Shown here piece after piece: positions 7,833-15,500 of a stretch of DNA of 35,039 bases; positions within the stretch are counted from its first letter, which is position 1, and each line of letters begins with the position of its first letter. Source of the DNA: Bifidobacterium cuniculi. GTDB lineage: Bacteria > Actinomycetota > Actinomycetes > Actinomycetales > Bifidobacteriaceae. Both the position numbers and the translations under genes were made by a program. Where the stretch lies: the NCBI RefSeq assembly GCF_000741575.1, contig NZ_JGYV01000013.1:1-35039 (forward strand). The letters run 5' to 3'. The notes beneath the pieces were generated by a model. The model made no database searches, was not told the origin of the DNA, and was given only the letters and a program-made list of their open reading frames with translations.

Positions 7833-8858
7833 TCAGTAAGTCCCTCTGAGGCCGCTGCCGGTATCAGAATCCAGACCATACTTGTCGAGCATGTCCTGGT
7901 AGCTGTCGAGGGTCCCGGAACCGGTGCTGTCGGCGGAGGTCGCTGCCCCTTCGCCGACGACCTTGCCGTTGCTCTTGTAGATGACTTTCACTTCGAAGTC
8001 GTCAATGTTCTTTTCATCGTGAATGATCTTCCACATGATGCGCGCCATGCTGGCCGCCACTGCATCGCCCTGGGAAGTAAGACGGTCATCCTCCATGCTG
8101 ACGGTGACGGTAATCGTATTCCCGGACACGGAGCAGTCCGCGCTGGTGCCGAGGCTGGTTTGGGATTTGCAGGTAGCGGCCATTTCCTTGAGGGCGCTAT
8201 TGTCTTCCGTCAGAGTACTGTCACCCTTCTCGGAACCGCTGTCGCCCTCTGTGATGGCACTGCTATTGCCTTCCCGCGAGGCACCGTTGCTGCCAGCACC
8301 ACCGTTGACCGCGAGGACGATGCCGACAACCACGGCGATGACGACGAGTGCGGCGATGAGCCACACCCACCACTGCTGGTACCACTTCTTGGGCTGCACC
8401 TCTGATGCGGGCGCAAACGGTTGCTGCGGATATCCAGTCATCATGGGCGTAGCGGGGTATCCTCTTGCTGCGGTTGCCCGGCATGAGGGGCTGCCCAGCA
8501 ACCGCACCTTGCGGATAACCGTATGGCGACATGACCTGCCCCGTAGCGCCCTGTGCAGGCGGCGCGTATGCCGGTGCTGCGGGACTGCCCCTTGTTGCTG
8601 CCCGTATGCGGCAGCGGGCTGCTGGGTCTGCGCATACCCTGGCGTGGCAGCCAGAGGCTGACCGTACTGTTGTGCAGCCTGTCCATAGGACGGGGCTGGC
8701 GACTGCGGCTGTTGGGCGTACTCGCCGGTAGGCATGTATCCCTGCTGCACATACCCTTGTTGCGGGATCTGCTGGTATCCCTGCTCATATCCTTGCGTAG
8801 GCTGTGGCGTCTGCGGTGCGCCTTCGGGCGCACCGTCATGCGGATTGGGGCTGGCCAT
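7833..8858 (-). CDS. Membrane-anchored protein with P/Q/Y-rich tail (paralogue 2, with a frame-shifted stretch)
   Basis: 341 residues with the same layout as the protein at 6174: Gln/Pro/Tyr-rich tail, the KKWYQQWWVWLIAALVV anchor, a Ser/Thr/Glu-rich linker absent from paralogue 1, and a C-terminal domain with the same two cysteines and similar motifs (MARIMWKIIHDEKN, DFEVKVIY). A stretch of about 38 codons (8463-8576) reads as Arg/His/Cys-rich sequence, while the correct tail sequence (MSPYGYPQGAVAGQP) is present in another frame. Compensating small indels have therefore shifted and then restored the frame inside the disordered tail; the protein remains full length. The leader before ATG is nearly identical to that of paralogue 1. 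Function unknown. Confidence 0.78.
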   Translation of the reverse strand: MASPNPHDGAPEGAPQTPQPTQGYEQGYQQIPQQGYVQQGYMPTGEYAQQPQSPAPSYGQAAQQYGQPLAATPGYAQTQQPAAAYGQQQGAVPQHRHTRRLHRALRGRSCRHTVIRKVRLLGSPSCRATAARGYPATPMMTGYPQQPFAPASEVQPKKWYQQWWVWLIAALVVIAVVVGIVLAVNGGAGSNGASREGNSSAITEGDSGSEKGDSTLTEDNSALKEMAATCKSQTSLGTSADCSVSGNTITVTVSMEDDRLTSQGDAVAASMARIMWKIIHDEKNIDDFEVKVIYKSNGKVVGEGAATSADSTGSGTLDSYQDMLDKYGLDSDTGSGLRGTY

Positions 8859-9006
8859 AGATGGTCCTCTCCTCTGGGGATATGTCTCCTTCCTACATGA
8901 GACAACGATTGCAAATGTCTTTCCCAAGGCTTTACGAAGGTTCGATACGCGCACAGCGGACATCCGGTCGTTCGGCTACGTGAGTTTCCATGCGACAGAA
9001 GCCACA

Positions 9007-9074
9007 CGGCTATGCCAGTCGTCGTCGGCTGGCATAGCCGGCCGCCTCGGCGCCGGCGCACCGACGCCGAGGCG
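9007..9074. terminator. Two tandem GC-rich hairpins upstream of paralogue 2
   Basis: First stem CGGCTATGCCAG (9007-9018) with CTGGCATAGCCG (9029-9040), then CGCCTCGGCG (9043-9052) with CGCCGAGGCG (9065-9074). They lie between the promoter region of paralogue 2 and the mobile-element mosaic. Likely terminators or the ends of a lost gene; no U-rich tail. Confidence 0.45.
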
Positions 9075-9194
9075 GGCGGCATAGAAACATCGGAGCAATG
9101 GACAAAAGGGCAATTCATGCTCCAGGGAACGATTATGTCGAATGGGTAAGCATATGCCAAGAAAACAGCCTCGAACCATTGTACTCATCGGTCT

Positions 9195-9325
9195 TTCGGT
9201 ATGTTCATGGTTCCGAGTCGTTGACTGACGTCATGAAACGACCAACATGCACCTATTCGGCAAGAAACATAAACAAGAACGACACCCCACGGCACGGCAT
9301 GACTATTCCCGAAATACCGATTTGA
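9195..9325 (+). pseudogene. Decayed 5' end of an IS1249-type transposase
   Basis: DNA from about 9195 to 9300 aligns by eye with the start of the intact-length transposase region at 10142-10250 (shared TGTTCATGGT, CGTTGACTG, ACGACCAACATGC, CAAGAACG blocks). The translation MKRPTCTYSARNINKND parallels MQRPTCARCGKTMSKNG, with zinc-ribbon cysteines replaced by Tyr and Ser. It stops at 9325, and nine bases later a fragment of the CRISPR repeat begins. An old, truncated second copy of the same IS family. Confidence 0.65.
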
Positions 9326-9333
9326 CAAAAATA

Positions 9334-9351
9334 CGCATACGCGGGGCAACT
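9334..9351 (+). CRISPR. Isolated 18-nt fragment of the type I-E repeat
   Basis: CGCATACGCGGGGCAACT is identical to the last 18 of the 28 nt of the repeat in the array at 11.9-17.9 kb, and in the same orientation. Chance identity of 18 nt is very unlikely. The first 10 nt of the repeat are absent, and the IS remnant ends just upstream. It lies 2.5 kb beyond the leader-distal end of the array. Confidence 0.8.
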
Positions 9352-9352
9352 T

Positions 9353-9547
9353 GGCCCAGGGAATGGCAAAGAATTCATCGAACAGACAATGCAGGAATGG
9401 GGCAAGGGCAGCCGGGCCATAGTCGAGGTCGAATGGAAAGGACGAGAGAGGGAAGGCCATGTTTTCATTGCCGAGAAAATGAAACACGGTATCCGGTTCA
9501 TGGATCCGCAAATCGCGGCATGCTCGAATAAGCCTCAGGAAGCCTGA
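9353..9547 (+). pseudogene. Fragment resembling a papain-fold (Tox-PL) polymorphic toxin domain
   Basis: The open frame without a start codon includes FIEQTMQEWGKGSRAIVEVE and GHVFIAEKMKHGIRFMDPQ, then a stop. The arrangement GSRAIV...W...GHVF.AE......F.DPQ recalls the C-terminal half (His and Asp catalytic region) of papain-fold glutamine-deamidase-like toxin domains from polymorphic toxins; this is recollection of the family pattern, not a search result. The N-terminal cysteine part is missing, and the frame just before the stop looks shifted, since another frame continues to about 9642. It begins directly at the CRISPR repeat fragment. Followed by an immunity-like gene, as expected for a toxin remnant. 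Confidence 0.4.
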
Positions 9548-9645
9548 TCCGTTGAACGACACTTTAATCTGGCCAAGGACGGAAAGACATATAATAGCGA
9601 AAGCCACGGAACAGGCAAGAAAGATGTGTTTGGAGGTGTAGAATC

Positions 9646-9933
9646 ATGGCGATTACGGTGCATGAAGCGATTCGAAAGGTTGCCGCTCTACAGCCTTACC
9701 TGCAGGTCGTGGGAGTATCCGACTCGTTGGATGCATGGATAATAGGCACGGGATTTCCCGGAGAGGTCGTTCCCGGCCAACCGATGTACCTCGTGAAGAA
9801 GGAGACGGGCGATACCTGCCATATGGCGGTCGCGGACGACAATTTCTGGAAGTACATGCCCCATGCCCAGGACGTGGAGGTCGAAGATATCCTCTTGCCG
9901 TACCAGGATTCGATTGGCAAACATGCATCATGA
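9646..9933 (+). CDS. Small acidic protein, probable orphan immunity protein
   Basis: 95 residues starting MAITVHEAIRKVAALQPYLQ with an alpha/beta pattern and the block DAWIIGTGFPGEVVPGQPMY, LVKKETGD, typical in style of small cytoplasmic immunity proteins encoded after polymorphic toxins. GGAGGT nine bases upstream supports the start, and a proper terminator follows. The preceding sequence is the toxin-like fragment, so it may persist as an orphan that protects against toxins of neighbours. The family name is not recognised with confidence; immunity function is inferred from position and size. Confidence 0.6.
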   Translation: MAITVHEAIRKVAALQPYLQVVGVSDSLDAWIIGTGFPGEVVPGQPMYLVKKETGDTCHMAVADDNFWKYMPHAQDVEVEDILLPYQDSIGKHAS

Positions 9934-9964
9934 TGCGGATTTAACATGCTACTGCATGCCACAT

Positions 9965-9991
9965 AAAGCCACCCTGCGGGGTGGCTTTTTT
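9965..9991 (+). terminator. Intrinsic terminator of the immunity-like gene
   Basis: Ten-bp stem AAAGCCACCC / GGGTGGCTTT with a TGCG loop, followed by further T residues (six T in total). The IS element begins within or directly after it. Confidence 0.85.
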
Positions 9992-10023
9992 CGGGTTATC
10001 GGCCAAAAAGTGTGTAAAAAAAA

Positions 10024-10062
10024 TCGGCCCTCAAGCCAATCAGGAGAAGGCTTGAGGGCCGA
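10024..10062. repeat. 14-bp hairpin inside the left end of the IS
   Basis: TCGGCCCTCAAGCC (10024-10037) is exactly complementary to 10049-10062 across an 11-nt loop. It sits between the terminal IR and a second IR-like copy (GGCCAGAAAGTGTGTAA, 10093-10109). It may block transcription entering the transposase from outside, a known protective feature in some IS elements; that role is inference. Confidence 0.6.
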
Positions 10063-10171
10063 CCCATAGTCTGACAGCCGACCATGCCACCCGGCCAGAA
10101 AGTGTGTAAGAAAACACTCCCGAGACACTGCAATCATTGACCTTACGGCATGTTCATGGTCCCCGGCATCG

Positions 10172-11281
10172 TTGACTGGTGTCATGCAACGACCAACATG
10201 CGCCCGATGCGGCAAGACCATGAGCAAGAACGGCACCACCAGCGCAGGCAAGACCCGTTACCGATGCACCACGTGCGGCACGAGCCGTACCACCACGCAG
10301 GACCACGCCGCCCGCGACCTTCGCTACGGCCTGGATTGGCTGCCGGCACGCGCCAGCCAGGACGAGCACCGACCGGCCACGCGCACCCTCAGGCGCCGCT
10401 GCCGGATGCTGTGGGACCTCATCCCGCCCGTACCCCGCGACGGCACCGTGCAGCGGGTGCTGCACCTGGACGGCATCCACCTGGGCCATGACACGGTCGT
10501 CCTGATCGCCATGGACGGCCACTCGCACGTGGCCGGCTGGCATGCGGCCCGCCGCGAGGCGTCCGATGGGTAGGAAGCGCTCATGGCACGCCTGGCACCA
10601 CCCGACCCGGTCGTGCGCGACGGCGACGGCGGCCTCTTGAAGGCCCTCAGGGAACGCTGGCCGGACACGCCCGTGCAACGTTGCCTGTTCCACGTATGCC
10701 TGGCGATCACCAAGACCACCGGCACCAAGCCGAGCACCGATATCTGCCAGCAGCTGCGCGACCTGGCCGTGCAGATCAGCGAGGTCCACGACGACGAGTC
10801 CGCCATCCGGTGGCTCGACGGCCGGCAGGACTGGTGCCACAGGTGGCAGGAGTACCTGGACGAGACCGTCACGGACGCCAAGGGCAGGAAACGGCCCGCG
10901 CTTCCCCGGATCGTGGCCGTGCGCAGGATGGCCGACAGGCTCATCGCGTCGGGCACCCTGTTCGCGTTCCTGGACCAGGAGGGCGCGCCCGCGACCAACA
11001 ACCGCATCGAGTCCGCCAACGGGCGTATCCGCCAGATGCCCAGGGACCATCGCGGCATGAGCAAGGCCCGCATGGTCAAGGCGATCTGCTGGTGGTGCCA
11101 CCAACACGGCGAGCACCCGGAATCGGACGCGTGGCTGGCCGCGCACGCGCTCACCGAACAGCAAGTGGACGACTGGTACCGGGACGCGTGGCAACACCGG
11201 CCACAGGACCTACGCGACCCTGACAGCCTGCCACTGCGCTACGGGATCGGCATCGACTGGAACGCATTCCACGACCACTAG
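10172..11281 (+). pseudogene. IS1249-type transposase broken by an amber codon
   Basis: Two open frames in the same reading frame (10172-10573 and from 10574) form one transposase of about 369 residues. The features are an N-terminal zinc ribbon (CARCGK...CTTCG), first catalytic Asp in LHLDGIHLG, second in VVRDGDGG, the RCLFH motif, and Glu in NNRIESANGRIR. At 10571-10573 TAG stands where related transposases are expected to have Trp (SDG-W-EALMARLAPPD), so a single TGG to TAG change explains the break. Sequence after the stop is otherwise well preserved, suggesting recent inactivation or occasional readthrough. The first codon could be TTG 10172 or ATG 10184. Confidence 0.88.
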
Positions 11282-11312
11282 CCCTTTACACACTTTTTGG
11301 CCTATAACCCGA

Positions 11313-11593
11313 GTTTTCTCCATTCGCAACTGTTCAATCTGTGCACGTGTCTCGGCGAGGTCACGGTCAGCCTTCTCCTTTTCGGAGAGTTTCTCATCCT
11401 CGTAAGCGCGGTTCTTCTCCTTGAGGCCCTTGTTCTCCTCGCGCAAGTTCAGCACAAGCTTCCAGGCCTTGTCGGCGTCGAACTCGATGCCTTCCCTGGC
11501 CCAGGGTGCCTGTTCAGTGCCGGTGGCGGTCTCGTCGTCGGATGCCGTGGGCTCAGGGTCTGCGAGCTGAGGGGTGGTGTCCGATTCTGCCAT
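11313..11593 (-). pseudogene. Phage scaffold-like protein, 3' end cut off by the IS
   Basis: About 94 residues remain: an acidic N-terminus (MAESDTTPQLADPEPTASDD) followed by a charged coiled coil (LREENKGLKEKNRAYEDEKL and on), the usual plan of phage capsid assembly scaffolding proteins (short, acidic start then long helix). AAAGGAG precedes the ATG at 11593. The frame runs into the IS right end at 11312 and would stop inside it. The start codon overlaps the stop of the upstream gene by one base (TGATG), typical of packed phage operons. The scaffold assignment rests on composition only. Confidence 0.6.
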
Positions 11594-11869
11594 CAATGGC
11601 TCCTTTCTACTTTTGTGGCATATCCGTAGCATCGTGCTAAAATGAACCTGTCGGGAGATTCCATGCAACCAGCTTTCAAGACTGGAAGATAAGTCAAGGG
11701 GTTATCTCCCGATTTTTTGAGTAACCGTACTTCTCTCAGGCCTTTTGCATCGAATACCCATAGTTCCGATATGCCTGAAGATGGGTGTCGCAGATTGAAT
11801 TGCGATAACTGGTACAAAACTTTTTCCGGCGCTGTGGCCTCAGGACCGAAATCGATGAGGAAATGGTCC
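11593..11869 (-). pseudogene. C-terminal fragment of a probable phage gene, 5' side cut by the CRISPR array
   Basis: The open frame has protein-like composition (DHFLIDFGPEATAPEKVLYQ, SELWVFDAKGLREVRLLKK) and ends in a stop overlapping the next start by one base, which supports a real coding end. Toward its 5' side it runs straight into the outermost CRISPR repeat at 11870 with no start codon of its own, so only the last 90 or so residues survive. Family not recognised. Lower GC than the neighbouring chromosomal genes fits phage origin. Confidence 0.45.
11650..11718 (+). ncRNA. Possible small structured RNA with its own promoter and terminator
   Basis: TGCTAAAAT (extended -10 type, 11635-11643) would start transcription near 11650. 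The next bases form TCGGGAGAT (11651-11659), which pairs with ATCTCCCGA (11704-11712) and is followed by TTTTTT (11713-11718). Inside lies CCAG...CTGG, and an alternative stem AGATAA/TTATCT shares the terminator's 5' part. It lies antisense to the phage gene fragment, so coincidence within coding DNA is possible. Confidence 0.3.
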
Positions 11870-12202
11870 GGATCATCCCCGCATACGCGGGGCAACTAGC
11901 CACCCCGTAGGTGGGGTGGCTCTTCTCATCGGATCATCCCCGCATACGCGGGGCAACTGACGACGGCAAACCGCTGGCAGTGCCGAAGGACGGATCATCC
12001 CCGCATACGCGGGGCAACTATCCAACCCACACGCCGAGCCATCGACGCGTTCGGATCATCCCCGCATACGCGGGGCAACTGTATCTTCACCAAGCAGGTT
12101 GTCGAGGCCCGTCGGATCATCCCCGTATACGCGGGGCAACTCAGCGTCCACCGTCCAAACTGATGGTCGTGGTCGGATCATCCCCGCATACGCGGGGCAA
12201 CT
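11870..12202 (-). CRISPR. Type I-E CRISPR array, leader-distal block (6 repeats, 5 spacers)
   Basis: Six 28-nt repeats start at 11870, 11931, 11992, 12053, 12114 and 12175, giving a 61-nt period with 33-nt spacers. On the plus strand the repeat starts GGATCATCCCCG and ends CGCGGGGCAACT; crRNA is read from the minus strand, with hairpin CCCCGC/GCGGGG. The base before each repeat is always C, so the functional repeat is 29 nt. The fifth repeat has one C to T change. The outermost spacer (11898-11930) is itself a hairpin, AGCCACCCC/GGGGTGGCT, like a phage terminator. Older end of the array. Confidence 0.98.
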
Positions 12203-12599
12203 GAGGTTACTGGACGACTAGTCACAGTCGTCAGCGCTAGAGGGTTTAGCCCTACAGGCTCATAGCCTGACTAGCGCACTAGCCGTGCGGATGTCGCGCG
12301 GTGTATCCACGGTGGGGCATGCCGTGGTGATGGTAGAACGGCCCGAAGGGTAAAAAATACCCCGAAGGCTGCAACCTTCGGGGTAATGTCTTTCGGGCCG
12401 TAGTGCCCGGAAAGATAACCATGAAGAATACTACCGTAATCAGCGGCCGGCTGCAAGTCGGCGACAACGTGGTCGAGGTCGAGACCATCGACTCGGAGAT
12501 TCGCGTCACGCTGAACGGGGCGCGCGTCTCCCTGGAGACTGCATACAAGTTCGTCGCCCTGCTCCGTAGTCTGCTGTAGTGCCCAAGGGCTGCCGTCGC
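12203..12599. other. 397-bp structured insert occupying a spacer position of the array
   Basis: Between repeats 6 and 7 lies 397 bp instead of 33. It begins with hairpin GACGACT/AGTCGTC (12213-12232), then a compact three-way junction (outer stem GCGCTAG 12234-12240 with CTAGCGC 12271-12277, inner stems AGGG/CCCT and CAGGCT/AGCCTG). Next come CCACGG/CCGTGG (12307-12327) and a nested pair: ACGGCCCGAA 12338-12347 with 12392-12401, enclosing TACCCCGAAGG 12358-12368 with 12375-12385. A 52-codon ORF follows. The last base before repeat 7 is C, as for ordinary spacers. Probably phage or plasmid DNA. Confidence 0.8.
12421..12579 (+). CDS. 52-residue protein encoded inside the CRISPR array
   Basis: The reading frame ATG 12421 to TAG 12577 encodes a small beta-rich, then helical protein starting MKNTTVISGRLQVGDNVVEV and ending YKFVALLRSLL. 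GGAAAG lies eight bases before ATG, and the 190-nt structured stretch immediately upstream looks like a 5' leader. Codon choice (GGC, GTC, GAC, CTG) is host-like. It is transcribed against the direction of the array. No family recognised; phage origin is likely from context. An anti-CRISPR role would be speculation based only on size and position. Confidence 0.55.
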   Translation: MKNTTVISGRLQVGDNVVEVETIDSEIRVTLNGARVSLETAYKFVALLRSLL

Positions 12600-15500
12600 G
12601 GATCATCCCCGCATACGCGGGGCAACTTGTCAGCAATACCGCAATGGCGGGTGACAGAACGGATCATCCCCGCATACGCGGGGCAACTTCGCTTTCCGGG
12701 TCATCGAACTCCGTGTAGGTCGGATCATCCCCGCATACGCGGGGCAACTCCGCCTTCGACCCATTGCCCGGCCAGTGGGCACGGATCATCCCCGCATACG
12801 CGGGGCAACTGGGCGCAGCACGTTGCTGCCGGCCTCGCCGATCGGATCATCCCCGCATACGCGGGGCAACTGCCGCGTCCGTCTTCGCGGCAGCGGCATC
12901 CTTCGGATCATCCCCGCATACGCGGGGCAACTCTGGTGCCGCGTATTTGAACAGTGCGTCGAATCGGATCATCCCCGCATACGCGGGGCAACTCCGGGCA
13001 TCCCGATCGGTTGAACCGTTTCGAGCGGATCATCCCCGCATACGCGGGGCAACTACCCTCACCACCGGCGAAAAAATGGAAGCCGGCGGATCATCCCCGC
13101 ATACGCGGGGCAACTGCCTTCATGGTCGGCGACTTCGCCACCGGATTCGGATCATCCCCGCATACGCGGGGCAACTCGCCCACCTCGGTGAGGATGCCAC
13201 CCGGCGGCCGGATCATCCCCGCATACGCGGGGCAACTTTTGAGCATGCACGTTGGGCATACGGTGGGGGCGGATCATCCCCGCATACGCGGGGCAACTGC
13301 ACTCGCATGCCCCAACTGTGCCTGCAACGTCGGATCATCCCCGCATTGATCTCGGCCGCGTAGTGGATGCTGAGCGTGCGGATCATCCCCGCATACGCGG
13401 GGCAACTTTGTGCCGAACGCAGTCGAGTCGGCGCCTTTTCGGATCATCCCCGCATACGCGGGGCAACTGGCTTGCGCCATGGCACCACGCCCTGCTCCAG
13501 CGGATCATCCCCGCATACGCGGGGCAACTGCGGCAGGCAAGGAATTCGACGCCTACAAATCCGGATCATCCCCGCATACGCGGGGCAACTGGCGCGGCCG
13601 CTGATGAGTTTGGAGACCGTACCGGATCATCCCCGCATACGCGGGGCAACTGCCGCCTTTGAGGAGGGCGCTGAACGATGGCGCGGATCATCCCCGCATA
13701 CGCGGGGCAACTGCCGCGCGGTATCGTCCCCACTCGCTTGCCGTCGGATCATCCCCGCATACGCGGGGCAACTGGCGGGGATGTCATCGGTCATTGGTTA
13801 TCTTCCGGATCATCCCCGCATACGCGGGGCAACTCGGGCAGCGCCTCTCCCCCTCGAGACACGTGTCGGATCATCCCCGCATACGCGGGGCAACTGTCGA
13901 CCGCCCCCGCCTCATGCCCGAAACAATCGGATCATCCCGCATACGCGGGGCAACTATACGGGGGGCGCTCGCCGGGTTGCAAACCGACGGATCATCCCCG
14001 CATACGCGGGGCAACTTCCCCCTTCGCGGACTCGAGAATTTCGTCGGCCGGATCATCCCCGCATACGCGGGGCAACTACACCATGGACGCTACCACGGTC
14101 GATGACACGCGGATCATCCCCGCATACGCGGGGCAACTGGGCGGCATGCGGTTCCTGCGCTGCCGGGTCTCGGATCATCCCCGCATACGCGGGGCAACTG
14201 CACATTGAGATCCATCCTCGACGGCGCCGAGCGGATCATCCCCGCATACGCGGGGCAACTCATGAGTCGCTGCAATAATGGGCCGGCCTACCCGGATCAT
14301 CCCCGCATACGCGGGGCAACTCGCTCTAGGTAGGCGTCGAGTCGGTCGGCGGCCGGATCATCCCCGCATACGCGGGGCAACTCCACGCATCCACAACACC
14401 AGCATATCCGTCCGCGGATCATCCCCGCATACGCGGGGCAACTGCGGCAATCAACTCAGCCAAGCGCGTCCGCGTCGGATCATCCCCGCATACGCGGGGC
14501 AACTGGATACCCGCTCCCAGCCGCTCACACCCAACGCGGATCATCCCCGCATACGCGGGGCAACTGCCTGGAGCCGTGGGGGCAGCGCGGTAAGTGGCGG
14601 ATCATCCCCGCATACGCGGGGCAACTTTGGAGGTGGTGACGGCGTCGGCGAACACGACCGGATCATCCCCGCATACGCGGGGCAACTATGGCCACCAACA
14701 TCACCCAACAGGACCACCTCGGATCATCCCCGCATACGCGGGGCAACTGCATTGGCTTCCTGCGACAAACGGTTCGCGTCCGGATCATCCCCGCATACGC
14801 GGGGCAACTGCCGCCTATGTGGCTCTCATGGCCTACTCGGCCGGATCATCCCCGCATACGCGGGGCAACTGTGCGGTTGGCGGACCTGTGCGGCTCACAT
14901 CGCGGATCATCCCCGCATACGCGGGGCAACTCGGGTCGTCCAAGCGCTCCTTAAGAAGAAAGACGGATCATCCCCGCATACGCGGGGCAACTTTTTTTTG
15001 ATCCTCCAGTTTGCGCGTCAGCCCCCGGATCATCCCCGCATACGCGGGGCAACTTCCTGCTCGGCAACCAGCTGCGACTGCAACTCCGGATCATCCCCGC
15101 ATACGCGGGGCAACTCCTTGTGCCATGAGCGCGTCCATCACCGCCCACGGATCATCCCCGCATACGCGGGGCAACTCCGCGCGTGCATCCATAAATGCGT
15201 GCGCCGCGCGGATCATCCCCGCATACGCGGGGCAACTCGACCTCGCATTGCGCGCAGTACCAGAACAGACGGATCATCCCCGCATACGCGGGGCAACTTT
15301 GAATAAACTTAGGGCCATGTCGCTCATCCCCGGATCATCCCCGCATACGCGGGGCAACTGACCCCCGAGAAACCAAGGAAACCACCATGCCCGGATCATC
15401 CCCGCATACGCGGGGCAACTCGCATCATAAAACACGGGAACGGTACGGATGCCGGATCATCCCCGCATACGCGGGGCAACTAGAATGGCCATGCCATAAG

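Larger units (their letters stand above)
9991..11312 (+). mobile_element. IS256-family (IS1249-type) insertion sequence
   Basis: Terminal inverted repeats of 28 bp with one mismatch bound the element: the left end 9991-10018 contains GGCCAAAAAGTGTGTAAA, and the right end 11285-11312 is its complement followed by TATAACCCGA. It carries one transposase gene interrupted by a stop codon. It separates the immunity-like gene from the 3' part of a phage-like gene that it truncates. No clear target duplication can be seen, so one side may have been rearranged. A second copy of the inner IR sequence lies at 10093-10109. Confidence 0.85.

Noticed and set aside
9185..9607. 140-codon minus-strand ORF over the toxin-like fragment
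   Set aside because: Its complement carries the toxin-like motif and IS remnant; this frame has no ribosome site or known motif.
11651..11712. Possible decayed tRNA with acceptor GGGAGAT/ATCTCCC and anticodon-like loop TTTCAAG
   Set aside because: Only 58 nt between acceptor ends, no T-arm signature and no D arm; a hairpin with U tail explains it better.
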